A stretch of DNA of 64,000 nt from JAVBMV01 sp031552145 (GCA_031552145.1 JAVBMV010000003.1:62001-126000), one strand, 5' to 3'; positions 35,530 through 43,912 are shown, numbered from the stretch's first letter. The notes: generated by a model not told the origin, from the letters alone. Program-made: numbers and translations.

Positions 35530-36045
35530 ATGGCACTCCCTGGCGCGCCCATCGGGGCACCGAAGATCGACCGCTCCCTCGCGCCGGGCCTCCACCCTTA
35601 CGCGAAGCTGATGCCCAAGATCCTCGACGCGCCAGCGATGCGCCGCATCTATCCGAGGTCCGAGGGGCGGGCGCCCTTTGTTGAACGCGCGCGCGTGCGG
35701 CTGGTGGAGGAGGAGGGCTTCTGCTGGATCGACGAATCGGCCCCCTGCATCGTGCTGGCGCACGGCTACTACCGGAGCGGCGCGCTGCGGGATCTGCACC
35801 TCGATCTGCTCCACGAGCTGACGCACCTGCGCCAACTCGAGGAGGGGCACGACGTCTGGGACGAGCGATACGCCTATGTGGATCGCCCCACCGAGATCGA
35901 GGGTTATGCCGTCGCGGTTGAGGAAGGACGCAGGTTGGGTATGAGCGACGCCGAGCTGCGTCACCACCTTTCCAATCCCTGGATGACTGATGAAGACGTC
36001 ACTCAGCTCATTGGACACATCGCGCGCTTCCTCGGCGCGCGCTGA
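35530..36045 (+). CDS. Small putative zinc metallopeptidase (HELTH motif)
   Basis: A 171-residue cytoplasmic protein with HELTH (about residues 97-101, in DLLHELTHLRQLEEG). A third acidic ligand follows about 30 residues later in PTEIEGYAVAVEEG, the HExxH...E pattern of gluzincins. It has no signal peptide. Preceding segments form a small beta sheet (FCWIDESAPCIVLAHGYYRSG). This resembles minimal zinc peptidases found beside many unrelated genes, with unknown substrates. The gene starts directly after the stop of the NIF3-like gene and ends at a hairpin. Confidence 0.75.
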   Translation: MALPGAPIGAPKIDRSLAPGLHPYAKLMPKILDAPAMRRIYPRSEGRAPFVERARVRLVEEEGFCWIDESAPCIVLAHGYYRSGALRDLHLDLLHELTHLRQLEEGHDVWDERYAYVDRPTEIEGYAVAVEEGRRLGMSDAELRHHLSNPWMTDEDVTQLIGHIARFLGAR

Positions 36046-36053
36046 ATCGCTCA

Positions 36054-36072
36054 GGCTCCCCTGAAGGGAGCC
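36054..36072. terminator. Short hairpin between convergent genes
   Basis: A 7-bp perfect stem (GGCTCCC/GGGAGCC) with loop CTGAA fills most of the 28-base gap between two convergent genes. It has no T run on either side. Confidence 0.55.
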
Positions 36073-36073
36073 C

Positions 36074-36568
36074 CTAGGACGCGCCCAAAAAGAGTCCGCA
36101 CTCTGGGCACTCCTCGAGCGCCCCCTCGAAGCGCTCGCCGCAGGCGGGGCACTGGTGCGCGCCCTCGGCGTCGAGATCGAGCTCGCCGCGCGGGGCCGCG
36201 GCGCCCTCCGCGTCGAGGAGCGCGCTCCAGTCCTCGTGGAGCACCCGCGCCGCCTCCTCGCGATCTTCCTCCAGGATCGCCACCATGTAATGCGTGGCGC
36301 AGCCGCCAGAGGCGGCGCCGCAGCTGCCGGGATCGGCCAGCAGCATCGCATCGACGCCGCCGCCATAGAGCGTCTCGAGCATCCTGTTGGCGTCGGCGTA
36401 GGGCGCGCGCGAGATGACGAGCGCGCGCTGCTCGGCGACCGCCTGGCGCAGTTCAGCCGAGCTCCTCGTCTTTGCCTTCGGCAGCTCGGGGACGAGCGGC
36501 ACCAGGCAGTGCGCGCAGCTCACGATCGACTCGCGATACTCGCCATGACAGTTAGGGCAATAGGGCAT
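36074..36568 (-). CDS. Double zinc-ribbon protein with DUF2007-like core
   Basis: A 164-residue protein with a zinc ribbon at each end: CPNC...CAHC at 4-19 and CPAC...CPEC near 145-160. The core (about 45-120) reads ALVISRAPYADANRMLETLYGGGVDAMLL, the pattern of DUF2007 small putative signal-transducing domains, followed by a YMVAILEEDREEAARVL strand-helix. It has no membrane part. The start ATG at 36568 was chosen because the Cys motif follows at once and GAGGAGCGG precedes. It overlaps the end of the decaheme gene by 17 bases, so the two are translationally linked. Function unknown. Confidence 0.75.
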   Translation of the reverse strand: MPYCPNCHGEYRESIVSCAHCLVPLVPELPKAKTRSSAELRQAVAEQRALVISRAPYADANRMLETLYGGGVDAMLLADPGSCGAASGGCATHYMVAILEEDREEAARVLHEDWSALLDAEGAAAPRGELDLDAEGAHQCPACGERFEGALEECPECGLFLGAS

Positions 36569-38606
36569 CCGCTCCTCCAGCTCTCTCCATGATGGGGTGG
36601 ACGGCGTCGGCGCCGAGCCGCTCACCCGGCGCGTGACATACCATGCAGCCCCCCTCGGGTGCGCCTTCGGCGTGCGCGCGCGCCGAAGGCGTCTCGTGAC
36701 AAGAGAGGCAGGCATCAGCGCTCGGGCGCCCGAGCGCCTCGTGGGCGCCCTCCCCATCGGCGTGGCAAAGGGCGCAGTTGCCGCGAGGCCCTCGTGCCGA
36801 GTGGGCCTTATGGAGGAGAGGCGCGAGAAGCGGGCGTCCCTCAGCGTCCTGCGCGGTGTGACAGGCCACGCAGCTCGCGACGCCGCGCCACGCGCCCCCA
36901 TGCGCCTCGATACGCCCGTGACAGACGCCGCAGGCCGATTCGAGTACGCGCCGCCGCTCATGCAGTGGGCGGGGCACCTCGCCGCCAGATGCTTTGGGTT
37001 CAAAATAGAAGAGAGCATTCACCGGCGCGCTCTCCAGCATCCCCGCGAGCGGCGAGACAGCGGGGTGGCGGTAGCGGAGCGATCCGACGAGCGCGTAGGT
37101 CCCCGGCGCGAGATCTGGCGCTTCCTCTGGAATGGGCGGCAACCTCACCTCATATTCGCCTCCCGCGGACAGCGCGGTAATGGAGAGACCCTCGATGGGA
37201 CCCGGACCGAAGAGCGGCAGAGGCACGCGCTCCATCGGCCCCGCGCCGAGAAGCGCGAAGGACCAATCGGGCTCCTGCTCCAGCCCACTCAGATAGCGCC
37301 CCTCTCCATCTATGAGCTTGAAGCGCAGCAACAGCGCCTCTCCCGCGCTCACCGCGGCGGGACTTACAAGCTCCTCGGCGCGCTCGGCGAAGAGCGCCAC
37401 CTCTACCGCGCGGTGGCGCAGCGCCCGCGTCTCCTCGAGCACCTCGTGTGCGGCGCGCACCTGCGCGCTCCCGTGGCAGGCGGCGCAGGCGCCGTCGTCG
37501 CTCTTCCTGTGGCGAAGCGGGGCTTCGCTCGAGAAGTCGGTGCCGTCGTGGCAGCTTCCGCAGGCGAGGCGCGACGGGCGCGACAAGTAGCGCTCCTGTG
37601 CGTGGCAGCGCGCGCAGGCCCGCTCGCCACCAGGCGAGTGGGGAAAGTGGAGCGCCTCTCCCGCCGGGCCGTAGCGCGCCATCCAGGGCGCCTCGGACAG
37701 ACCCAGCTCAGGGCGCGCGGCGCCGGCGCGAATCAAGTTCGAACCGCGGTGGGCGCCATGGACGAAGAGCAGCGTCGGATAGCGGCTCGCGCCCTCGGCG
37801 ACATGGCAGAGCGCGCAGGTGGCGAAGTCGGCTCGCTCGAGCGGCACACCCACGATGATTGATGGCACCCCGGGAGAGGCATGGAGAAAGTCGGGGCCCA
37901 CGTGGCAGGCGGCGCAGGTGGAGCCGGTGGCGCTCTCGTTGGGGAAGCGCTCCGCGCCGGGCATGGCGAGCTGTAGTGGCAGATGCGCGGTGAGGAGCCG
38001 CTCTCCGGCGACGCCCACCTCCCGCGCCAGAACGCCCACGCTGTAGCTGCCCGGCCGCTCCACGTCGGGCGGCGCCAGCTCCAGTCGAAGAAGGCCATCC
38101 GCGCCCATTACCGGGAGCGGGAGCGACGTATCGGCGGCGCTCTGCTCGGGGCGCAGCAGATCCACGAAGTGTCCGCCCTCTCCCCCTTTGGCATTGAGCA
38201 ACCAGTCGGCGGCGCAGGCGCCGAGCGCCGGGCGTGGCCCCACCGCATAGAGGCGCGCCTCCGCCAGCGTCTCGAGGGGGAGCCGCGCCCCACACCGCTC
38301 GTCGACGAGCCCGACCCGTAGGCGCGGGCGTTCGCCCTCGATGAAGAACTTGCCATTGGCCGGCTGGCTCGACTCGAGCGTGAGCCGCAGGGGCAGGACC
38401 TCTCCCTCTCCAACATCGCCGCATCCCGGGCCCACGTCGGCGCCGCCATCGCTGGCGGCATCCTCGCCGAGGTCTCCGCGATCTCCGAAGGCTCCGACAT
38501 CGCCATCGCCGGGTCCATCGGCCGGCGGATAGGCTCCGCCGCACGCCAGTGCCGAGAGCGCCAGCGCGAGCGCGACCAACAGCCTGCGCTCATCGAAAAC
38601 CTTCAA
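36552..38606 (-). CDS. Decaheme c-type cytochrome lipoprotein, OmcA/MtrC-like
   Basis: A 684-residue secreted lipoprotein with exactly ten CxxCH heme sites. Numbering from the chosen start, five are at 231, 264, 331, 349 and 374, and five at 559, 579, 611, 633 and 654. A beta domain of about 180 residues (about 400-550) separates them, and another lies before the first set. Beta, five hemes, beta, five hemes is the layout of MtrC and OmcA, the outer-surface cytochromes that pass electrons to minerals or electrodes. A signal with lipobox Cys at about residue 22 fits surface attachment. I chose TTG 38606, as AGAGAGG lies 7 bases before and leaves a normal signal peptide. GTG 38672 is the alternative, with a poor n-region. 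No MtrA, MtrB or CymA partner is adjacent. Confidence 0.85.
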   Translation of the reverse strand: MKVFDERRLLVALALALSALACGGAYPPADGPGDGDVGAFGDRGDLGEDAASDGGADVGPGCGDVGEGEVLPLRLTLESSQPANGKFFIEGERPRLRVGLVDERCGARLPLETLAEARLYAVGPRPALGACAADWLLNAKGGEGGHFVDLLRPEQSAADTSLPLPVMGADGLLRLELAPPDVERPGSYSVGVLAREVGVAGERLLTAHLPLQLAMPGAERFPNESATGSTCAACHVGPDFLHASPGVPSIIVGVPLERADFATCALCHVAEGASRYPTLLFVHGAHRGSNLIRAGAARPELGLSEAPWMARYGPAGEALHFPHSPGGERACARCHAQERYLSRPSRLACGSCHDGTDFSSEAPLRHRKSDDGACAACHGSAQVRAAHEVLEETRALRHRAVEVALFAERAEELVSPAAVSAGEALLLRFKLIDGEGRYLSGLEQEPDWSFALLGAGPMERVPLPLFGPGPIEGLSITALSAGGEYEVRLPPIPEEAPDLAPGTYALVGSLRYRHPAVSPLAGMLESAPVNALFYFEPKASGGEVPRPLHERRRVLESACGVCHGRIEAHGGAWRGVASCVACHTAQDAEGRPLLAPLLHKAHSARGPRGNCALCHADGEGAHEALGRPSADACLSCHETPSARAHAEGAPEGGCMVCHAPGERLGADAVHPIMERAGGADALLP

Positions 38607-38748
38607 AGGGCGACCTCTCTCGCTCGGCGCCGTGGGGCGCGGCACCTCGGGGTGGCGCGCCTCGGCCGGCACGCCTGAGGGCCGAGCGCGCCAAAAGAGA
38701 CGTCATTTCAAATAGTTCTCCGCGGTGGAGTGAGTCAAGCGGCGCTGC

Positions 38749-38777
38749 TTGACACACCTGGAATCCGAGTGTTAGCG
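38749..38777 (+). promoter_or_regulatory. Promoter of the TolQ/TolR/TolR cassette, within a 377-base gap
   Basis: TTGACA (38749-38754) followed after exactly 17 bases by TTAGCG (38772-38777). The -35 box is perfect and the -10 is weak. The same TTGACA-17 design precedes tRNA-Phe in this window. The first cassette gene starts about 205 bases downstream, leaving a long leader. The rest of the gap (38607-38983) shows no gene, repeat or riboswitch that I recognise. Confidence 0.6.
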
Positions 38778-38983
38778 TCGCGACCCTTTCCGGCTTCGTG
38801 GGTGCTGGCCGGAGGTTTCACCAATGGGAGCGCCCATCGAAAATTGGCCACGGCCAGCGCACGCGAGGCGTGTAGCGAACTGTGGCAGAGATGCGGTAAA
38901 CTAGTCGAACACAAGAGCCTCCCGCCGACGCCAGTTCGAGCGGGACCGGGGCTGGATGACGGCCGCCGGCGACTTCGGAGGTC

Positions 38984-39748
38984 ATGCACACCATGGATTT
39001 CTCGACGCTTGCCAACCTCGCCAACCTTGCGGTCTCTAACGCTGCGGGCGGCGCCAATGAAGAGTTGGGCATGTTCGGCACACTGATGGCCCACTATAAA
39101 GAGGGCGGCTGGGGTATGTACCCCATCACCATCTGCCTCCTCTTCATGCTCATCATCGTGATCGACCGCGTCCGCATCTTCTACTTCCGCGGCAACATCG
39201 ACAAAGAGGCCTTCATGCGCGGCCTGCGTAAGCACATCTACGCCGGCGACCTCGACAAGGCCATCAGCTATACCGTGTCGCAGAAGGCCACCCCGCTCAC
39301 CGCCGTCGTGAAGGCGGGCCTCATCAACGTTCCGAAGGGCGAGGGCGAGGTTCAGGCGGCGATGGACGAGGCCGCGCTCCGTGAGAACCCCAAGATCGAG
39401 AGCCGCACCGGCTACCTGGCCATGATCGGCAACGCCGCCATGCTCTCGGGTCTGCTCGGCACCGTCTCCGGTCTTATCGCCTGCTTCGCGGCCGTCGCCA
39501 CGGCGAACCCCGCCGAGAAGGCCGGCCTCCTCTCCGCCGGTATCGCCGAAGCCATGAACTGCACGGCCTTCGGTCTCATCACCGCTATCCCCGCGCTGAT
39601 CTGCTTCTCGATCTTCCAGGGCCGCACCCAGCACATGCTCGACGATATCAACGAGACGAGCGTCAGCGTGCTCAACCTGGTCGTGGCGAACAAGGACAAG
39701 ATGAAGATCCCCGACGCCAAGACCCTCGCGGCCGCGGCAGAGGGCTGA
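38984..39748 (+). CDS. MotA/TolQ/ExbB-family proton channel
   Basis: A 254-residue inner-membrane protein with three helices: about 40-62 (YPITICLLFMLIIVIDRV), about 140-165 (AMLSGLLGTVSGLIACFAAV) and about 187-210 (CTAFGLITAIPALICFSIF). The GLLGTVSGLI motif and the Thr/Ala-lined third helix are typical of ExbB/TolQ/AglR proton channels. It powers an ExbD/TolR-type partner with the proton gradient. Two such partners follow. The start may be 38984 or 38993: GGAGG at 38977 is too near the first and a bit far from the second. The one-TolQ plus two-TolR order also fits AglR-AglQ-AglS of the Myxococcus gliding motor. Confidence 0.93.
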   Translation: MHTMDFSTLANLANLAVSNAAGGANEELGMFGTLMAHYKEGGWGMYPITICLLFMLIIVIDRVRIFYFRGNIDKEAFMRGLRKHIYAGDLDKAISYTVSQKATPLTAVVKAGLINVPKGEGEVQAAMDEAALRENPKIESRTGYLAMIGNAAMLSGLLGTVSGLIACFAAVATANPAEKAGLLSAGIAEAMNCTAFGLITAIPALICFSIFQGRTQHMLDDINETSVSVLNLVVANKDKMKIPDAKTLAAAAEG

Positions 39749-39761
39749 TCCGAATTCTCCC

Positions 39762-39800
39762 TCGCGAGGCGGAAGAACCGAGAACTTTTCCGCCTCGCGA
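39762..39800 (+). promoter_or_regulatory. Strong hairpin between TolQ-like and first TolR-like gene
   Basis: A perfect 13-bp stem (TCGCGAGGCGGAA with TTCCGCCTCGCGA) around a 13-base loop, 13 bases after the TolQ-like stop. It is not followed by a T run. It could stop part of the transcripts or protect the upstream message from 3' exonucleases, which would make more channel protein than TolR. The 170-base gap it sits in is long for an operon. Confidence 0.7.
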
Positions 39801-39918
39801 CTGTCTGAAGTACAGCTACGCACTCCCGGTCGGGGCCATGTCGAAGGGCATGGCCTAGACAAGGAAGGCGCAACCGGGCGAGAGCAACAGGTCCGGAATC
39901 GCTTAGGAGGATTGGCCC

Positions 39919-40458
39919 ATGGCAGGCGGGATGGATCTCGGCGGAGGCAAGGGCGGCAAGAAGTCGCTCGACACCGCCATCAACCTCGTTCCCTTTATCG
40001 ACCTGATGGCAGTGACCATCAGCTTCCTCATTATGACGGCGGTCTGGAACCAGATCAGCAAGCTCCAGGTCTCTGTCTCCGGCCCCAGCTCGGGCGGCGA
40101 AGCGCAGACCCCGCAGGAGCACCTCAACATCATCGTCGTGATGACAGAGAAGGGCTTCACCATCAACACCGGCAGCGCCCTAGTCACGGTCGACAAGAAC
40201 GCCAACAACAAGTACGTCTATTGCCGCGCCGGCACCGACGCTTTCGATGGCGACATCAACAAGTGCGATGAGAACACCCTCATCGGCCAGCTCCGCAAGG
40301 TAAAGGCGAAGGTCCCCGAGCAGCAGAACATCACCGTCAACTGCGAAGGAGACATCAACTACTCCGACCTGATGCGCGTGATCGACACCTGCAACATTCG
40401 GGATGCCAACAAGCAGCCGGTCCTCTTCCCTGACGTCTCGGTCGGCGCGGCCTCCTAA
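39919..40458 (+). CDS. ExbD/TolR-family protein, first copy
   Basis: A 179-residue protein with one N-terminal membrane helix (about 20-40, NLVPFIDLMAVTISFLIMTAV). The helix carries the Asp (in PFIDLMAV) that is the proton-carrying residue in ExbD and TolR. The periplasmic domain (about 45-179) ends with DLMRVIDTCNIR, typical of ExbD. AGGAGG lies 9 bases before ATG 39919. It works with the TolQ-like channel upstream. Second gene of the cassette. Confidence 0.92.
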   Translation: MAGGMDLGGGKGGKKSLDTAINLVPFIDLMAVTISFLIMTAVWNQISKLQVSVSGPSSGGEAQTPQEHLNIIVVMTEKGFTINTGSALVTVDKNANNKYVYCRAGTDAFDGDINKCDENTLIGQLRKVKAKVPEQQNITVNCEGDINYSDLMRVIDTCNIRDANKQPVLFPDVSVGAAS

Positions 40459-40479
40459 AGGCGGAAAGGTACAGACATC

Positions 40480-41025
40480 ATGCCTATCGTCACCCCAGGT
40501 AAGCACTTCTCGCCACGGCTGCAGAAGAGCAGGCTCTTCGGCAAGGGTTCTCACGGCCGCAAGGGCACCTTCGCCGACCTGCTCATCACGCCGCTGGTCG
40601 ACATGTTCGTCATCATCGTCATCTTCCTGCTCCAGAACTTCTCCGCCTCGGGCGACATCCTCTTCATGCAGAAGGATATCACCCTCCCCGAGGCGAAGTA
40701 TGGGGCGGAGCTGGAGCGCGCGCCGGTCGTCCAGATTTCGCCGGACGCGATCCTGCTCGAGGGCGAGCAGATCGCCATCATTCGCGACATCGAGCGCGAC
40801 GAGTTCCTTAACATTCCCCTCCTCGAGGAGCGGTTGCGCGACCTCAAGCGGCGCTACGAGCAGATCCACACCGAGGCCTTCAAGGGTGACATCAACATCC
40901 AGGGCCACAACGAGGTGAAGTTCAAGATCGCCAACCGGGTCATGTACTCCTGCAGCTTGGCGGGTTTCGGCAACGTCAACATGGCAGTCCTCGACGGCGT
41001 TGGCCTCCTGCCGCCCGCGATCTAG
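40480..41025 (+). CDS. ExbD/TolR-family protein, second copy
   Basis: A 181-residue protein with an N-terminal cytoplasmic tail of about 25 residues, then a membrane helix with the functional Asp in LITPLVDMFVIIVIFLLQ. The periplasmic domain contains KDITLPEA and VQISPDAILLEGEQIA, a common ExbD pattern, with an unusually long charged helix (about 110-140). It is quite unlike the first copy, so the two probably form a hetero-complex rather than being a recent duplication. The gap to the first copy is 21 bases. Ends at a terminator. Confidence 0.92.
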   Translation: MPIVTPGKHFSPRLQKSRLFGKGSHGRKGTFADLLITPLVDMFVIIVIFLLQNFSASGDILFMQKDITLPEAKYGAELERAPVVQISPDAILLEGEQIAIIRDIERDEFLNIPLLEERLRDLKRRYEQIHTEAFKGDINIQGHNEVKFKIANRVMYSCSLAGFGNVNMAVLDGVGLLPPAI

Positions 41026-41048
41026 CGCCACCGCATCTCTGTTTCGAG

Positions 41049-41077
41049 ACGCCCGCCTCCGCCCAGGAGGCGGGCGT
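41049..41077 (+). terminator. Rho-independent terminator of the TolQ/TolR/TolR operon
   Basis: A 12-bp perfect stem (ACGCCCGCCTCC/GGAGGCGGGCGT) with loop GCCCA, followed by TCTCATTTT. It begins 23 bases after the stop of the second TolR-like gene, and may also serve comF on the other strand. Confidence 0.85.
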
Positions 41078-41085
41078 TCTCATTT

Positions 41086-41808
41086 TCAGCCGGCCCTCGT
41101 CAACGCCACCACGCGCACCGCGGCCGCGCCCGCCTCCAGCAGTGCCCGGGCCGCCTCGTTGGCCGTAGAGCCGGTCGTGACCACGTCGTCGACCAGCAGC
41201 ACGCGCCGGCCCTCGACCAGGGCGCGCGCGCCCGCGAAGGCGCCAGCGAGGTTCTGCTCCCGCCCCGCTCGCGCCTGGCCCACCTGGGGCGGAGTCTCTC
41301 GCACTCGAACCAGCGCGCGCGCGCTGAAGTGGGCGCCGGTGCCAATGGCGAGCGCTCGCGCCAGGAGCGCCGATTGGTCATATCCGCGGCTCCTGAGCCT
41401 CTTGGGATGAAGCGAAACGGGCGAGAGCAATTCCGCCCACTCCAGGCTCTCCTCCAGGTGTGCGCGCGCCAGCGCGGCGAGTGGAGCGGCCAGGTGTGGC
41501 GCGCCGCCGTACTTCAGGCGATGGATCGCCTCGGCGATCGCGCCGCCGTGGAGCCACGCGGCGGTGAGATGCTCGAAAGCGGGGCGCTCCGCATGGCAAT
41601 GGGAACAGAGCAGCAGCTCGTCTGGCTCGCCCTCCACGCCTTCGGCGCCGGCATCCGGGTCGGCGCAGAGTTCGCAGTGACGCTCTGGAAGAGTCTCTAC
41701 CGTCACGGTGCAGGAGGTGCAAAGCGCCCCCTCCTCGAAGCCGCGCATCAAGGCGCGGCAGGCGATACAGCGCGGCGGATAGAGCAAGTCGAGAAGTGCG
41801 CGAATCAC
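41086..41808 (-). CDS. comF: ComF-family phosphoribosyltransferase-like protein
   Basis: A 240-residue protein with N-terminal Cys pairs (CIAC 14-17, CTSC 30-33, CELC 45-48, CSHC 68-71), which make zinc ribbons, and a phosphoribosyltransferase fold at the C-terminus with VLLVDDVVTTGST as the PRPP-binding loop. ComF/GntX proteins are used in DNA uptake during competence, though many species have them without known competence. GTG 41808 is the start I prefer: it gives a GTGA overlap with the gpmI stop and the usual beginning LLDLLYPPRC. Last gene of the six-gene alr-to-comF run. Confidence 0.88.
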   Translation of the reverse strand: MIRALLDLLYPPRCIACRALMRGFEEGALCTSCTVTVETLPERHCELCADPDAGAEGVEGEPDELLLCSHCHAERPAFEHLTAAWLHGGAIAEAIHRLKYGGAPHLAAPLAALARAHLEESLEWAELLSPVSLHPKRLRSRGYDQSALLARALAIGTGAHFSARALVRVRETPPQVGQARAGREQNLAGAFAGARALVEGRRVLLVDDVVTTGSTANEAARALLEAGAAAVRVVALTRAG

Positions 41809-43355
41809 GGTGGCAAGAGCGTAGCCCCACTCATGGCCGCAGGTACAGCGAGCCCCATCAGCGAACAGAGCGTCGGCGCCACATCGGCCAGGATGCCATC
41901 GCGCAGGCGCAGGCCGCGGTGCGCTTCGCTCAAGAGGTGAAGCGGAACAGGGTTGAGCGTGTGGGCGGTGTGGGGCTCTCCCGTCTTGGGATCGACCATC
42001 AGCTCGCAGTTTCCATGGTCGGCGGTCACCACCATCGCCACGCCCGAGCGCCTCGCCTGGTGGTGCAACTCGCCGAGACACTCGTCAATCACCTCGACGG
42101 CGCGGATCGCCGCGGGGAGCACGCCGGTGTGCCCCACCATGTCGGGGTTGGCGAAGTTGACCAGATAGAACTCATGCGTCCCCTCTTCGAGCTTCTCGCA
42201 GAGCGCGCGCGTCAATGGGCGCGCGCTCATCTCGGGGCGCAAGTCATAGGTTTTCACATCGCGTGGGCTCGGGACCAGCTTCCGGTCCTCCAGTGGGAAG
42301 AGCACCTCCCTGCCACCATTGAAGAAAAAGGTGACGTGGGCATATTTCTCCGTCTCCGCCGCGCGGTACTGCCTCATCCCCTGCTCCGAGAGCAGCTCGG
42401 CGAAGATCTGGCGCGGCTCCTCCGGGGCGAAAGCCACGGGGAGACCAAAGCGCTTGTCATACTCGGTCATGCAGACGGCGGTGCCCGGGGCTCCCCACCC
42501 CTCGCGCCTGAATGCCTCGAACTGCGGGAGCGCCAGCGCGCGCATCAGCTCCCGCGCGCGGTCGGCCCTGAAGTTGAAGTGGACGAGCGCGTCGCCAGCG
42601 CGGAGCCTCCCTATCGGCTCGCCTCCCTCGATCAGCACCGTGGGCTGAACAAACTCATCGCTTTCGCCCCGCGCGTAGGCGCTCTCCATCGCCTCGACGG
42701 CGCTATTTGCGGTTAGCCCCCTACCCTCGACGATCGCCTCATAGGCGCGCTCCACGCGCTCCCAACGCTCGTCGCGATCCATGGCGTAGAAGCGCCCGGC
42801 AACCGTGGCGATCTTGCCCACCCGCTCCTTCTCCATGAACTCCGTCAGCTCGCGGATGAAACCGGCGGCGCTGCGCGGAGGCGTATCGCGGCCATCTAGA
42901 ACCGCATGTACGAAGACCTTCGCCGCGCCCGCGTCGCGCGCTGCCCGCAGCAGGTGACGCAGATGCTCAATCGACGAGTGAACTCGCCCATTGGAACAGA
43001 GACCCACCAGGTGCAGCGCGGCGCCCTGTTCCCGCGCCAACGCGAAGGCCCTGGCCAAGGGCTCCACCTGCCCAAGCCCCCCGTCCGCGCAGGCGCGGTC
43101 GATCCGCACCAAGTCCTGGTAGACCACGCGGCCCGCCCCGATGTTAGTATGCCCCACCTCGCTGTTGCCCATCTGCCCTTCGGGGAGCCCCACCGCGAGC
43201 CCCGAGGCCTGGAGAAGGCAGGAGGGGTAGTCGCGGAAGAAGGTATCGACCACGGGCGTGCGCGCCAGCGCGATGGCGTTCGCCTCCGTTTGGGTCCTCA
43301 TCCCCCAGCCATCGAGCACCACCAACAGGACCTTGGAGCGCAGCGCCTTCGCCAT
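41805..43355 (-). CDS. gpmI: Phosphoglycerate mutase, 2,3-bisphosphoglycerate-independent
   Basis: A 516-residue manganese enzyme interconverting 3- and 2-phosphoglycerate in glycolysis. The alkaline-phosphatase core starts VLLVVLDGWG. The nucleophilic Ser65 lies in MGNSEVGHTNIGAG. The C-terminal metal site has VVTADHGNCE and HTLNPVPLHLL. The length is as usual (510-515). ATG 43355 was chosen with GGGAGG 7 bases ahead. The upstream open frame has no similarity. A gap of 88 bases separates it from rlmH. Confidence 0.96.
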   Translation of the reverse strand: MAKALRSKVLLVVLDGWGMRTQTEANAIALARTPVVDTFFRDYPSCLLQASGLAVGLPEGQMGNSEVGHTNIGAGRVVYQDLVRIDRACADGGLGQVEPLARAFALAREQGAALHLVGLCSNGRVHSSIEHLRHLLRAARDAGAAKVFVHAVLDGRDTPPRSAAGFIRELTEFMEKERVGKIATVAGRFYAMDRDERWERVERAYEAIVEGRGLTANSAVEAMESAYARGESDEFVQPTVLIEGGEPIGRLRAGDALVHFNFRADRARELMRALALPQFEAFRREGWGAPGTAVCMTEYDKRFGLPVAFAPEEPRQIFAELLSEQGMRQYRAAETEKYAHVTFFFNGGREVLFPLEDRKLVPSPRDVKTYDLRPEMSARPLTRALCEKLEEGTHEFYLVNFANPDMVGHTGVLPAAIRAVEVIDECLGELHHQARRSGVAMVVTADHGNCELMVDPKTGEPHTAHTLNPVPLHLLSEAHRGLRLRDGILADVAPTLCSLMGLAVPAAMSGATLLPP

Positions 43356-43443
43356 CGTTCGCCTCCCGTCCGTGGAGCGGACAGAGGGCAACTTCGCGTC
43401 GCGGGGCGGAGGTGGCAATCGCCGGAACGGCGGCAGCGCGGGT

Positions 43444-43908
43444 TCAATCCCGATGGTAGGGCTCACCCTTGAGCAGCGTGAAGGCGCGGTAGAGCTGCTC
43501 GGCGATGACGACGCGCGCGAGCCTGTGCGGCAGGGTCATGGCGGAGAGGCTCAAGGTGAGGCGCGCCCGTTCGCGCACGGCCTGCGCGAGGCCGTCGGCG
43601 CCCCCCACGACGAAGGCGAGATCGCCCCCGCCCTCTTGGGCCTTGCCGATGAAGGTTGCGAGCTCCCGCGTGCCGAGGGCGCGACCGCGCTCGTCGAGCG
43701 CCACCAACGCCTCGCGCGCGGCCAGCTTCTTGAGGATCGCCTCGCCCTCCGCCTCGATGCATGCGGGGGCGCCGCGCGCTCTGTCGCCTTCGGGCAGCTC
43801 TAGCAGCTCGAAGCGGCAATAGCGCGAGAGGCGCGAAGCGTACTCGCGCACCGCCGGCTCGAAGAGACCGGAGCGGTCCCTCCCCACGGAGATGAGCCGC
43901 ACCTTCAC
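43444..43908 (-). CDS. rlmH: 23S rRNA (pseudouridine1915-N3)-methyltransferase
   Basis: A 154-residue SPOUT methyltransferase that methylates pseudouridine 1915 in 23S rRNA helix 69. It has the SAM site FVVGGADGL and the C-terminal knot with LSLSAMTLPHRLARVVIAEQLYRAF and terminal KGEPYHRD, all characteristic. Length matches E. coli RlmH (155). The start is GTG 43908, where KVRLISVGRDRSG gives the normal beginning. Only 4 bases follow the stop of rsfS, an arrangement found in most bacteria. Confidence 0.96.
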   Translation of the reverse strand: MKVRLISVGRDRSGLFEPAVREYASRLSRYCRFELLELPEGDRARGAPACIEAEGEAILKKLAAREALVALDERGRALGTRELATFIGKAQEGGGDLAFVVGGADGLAQAVRERARLTLSLSAMTLPHRLARVVIAEQLYRAFTLLKGEPYHRD

Positions 43909-43912
43909 GGCG

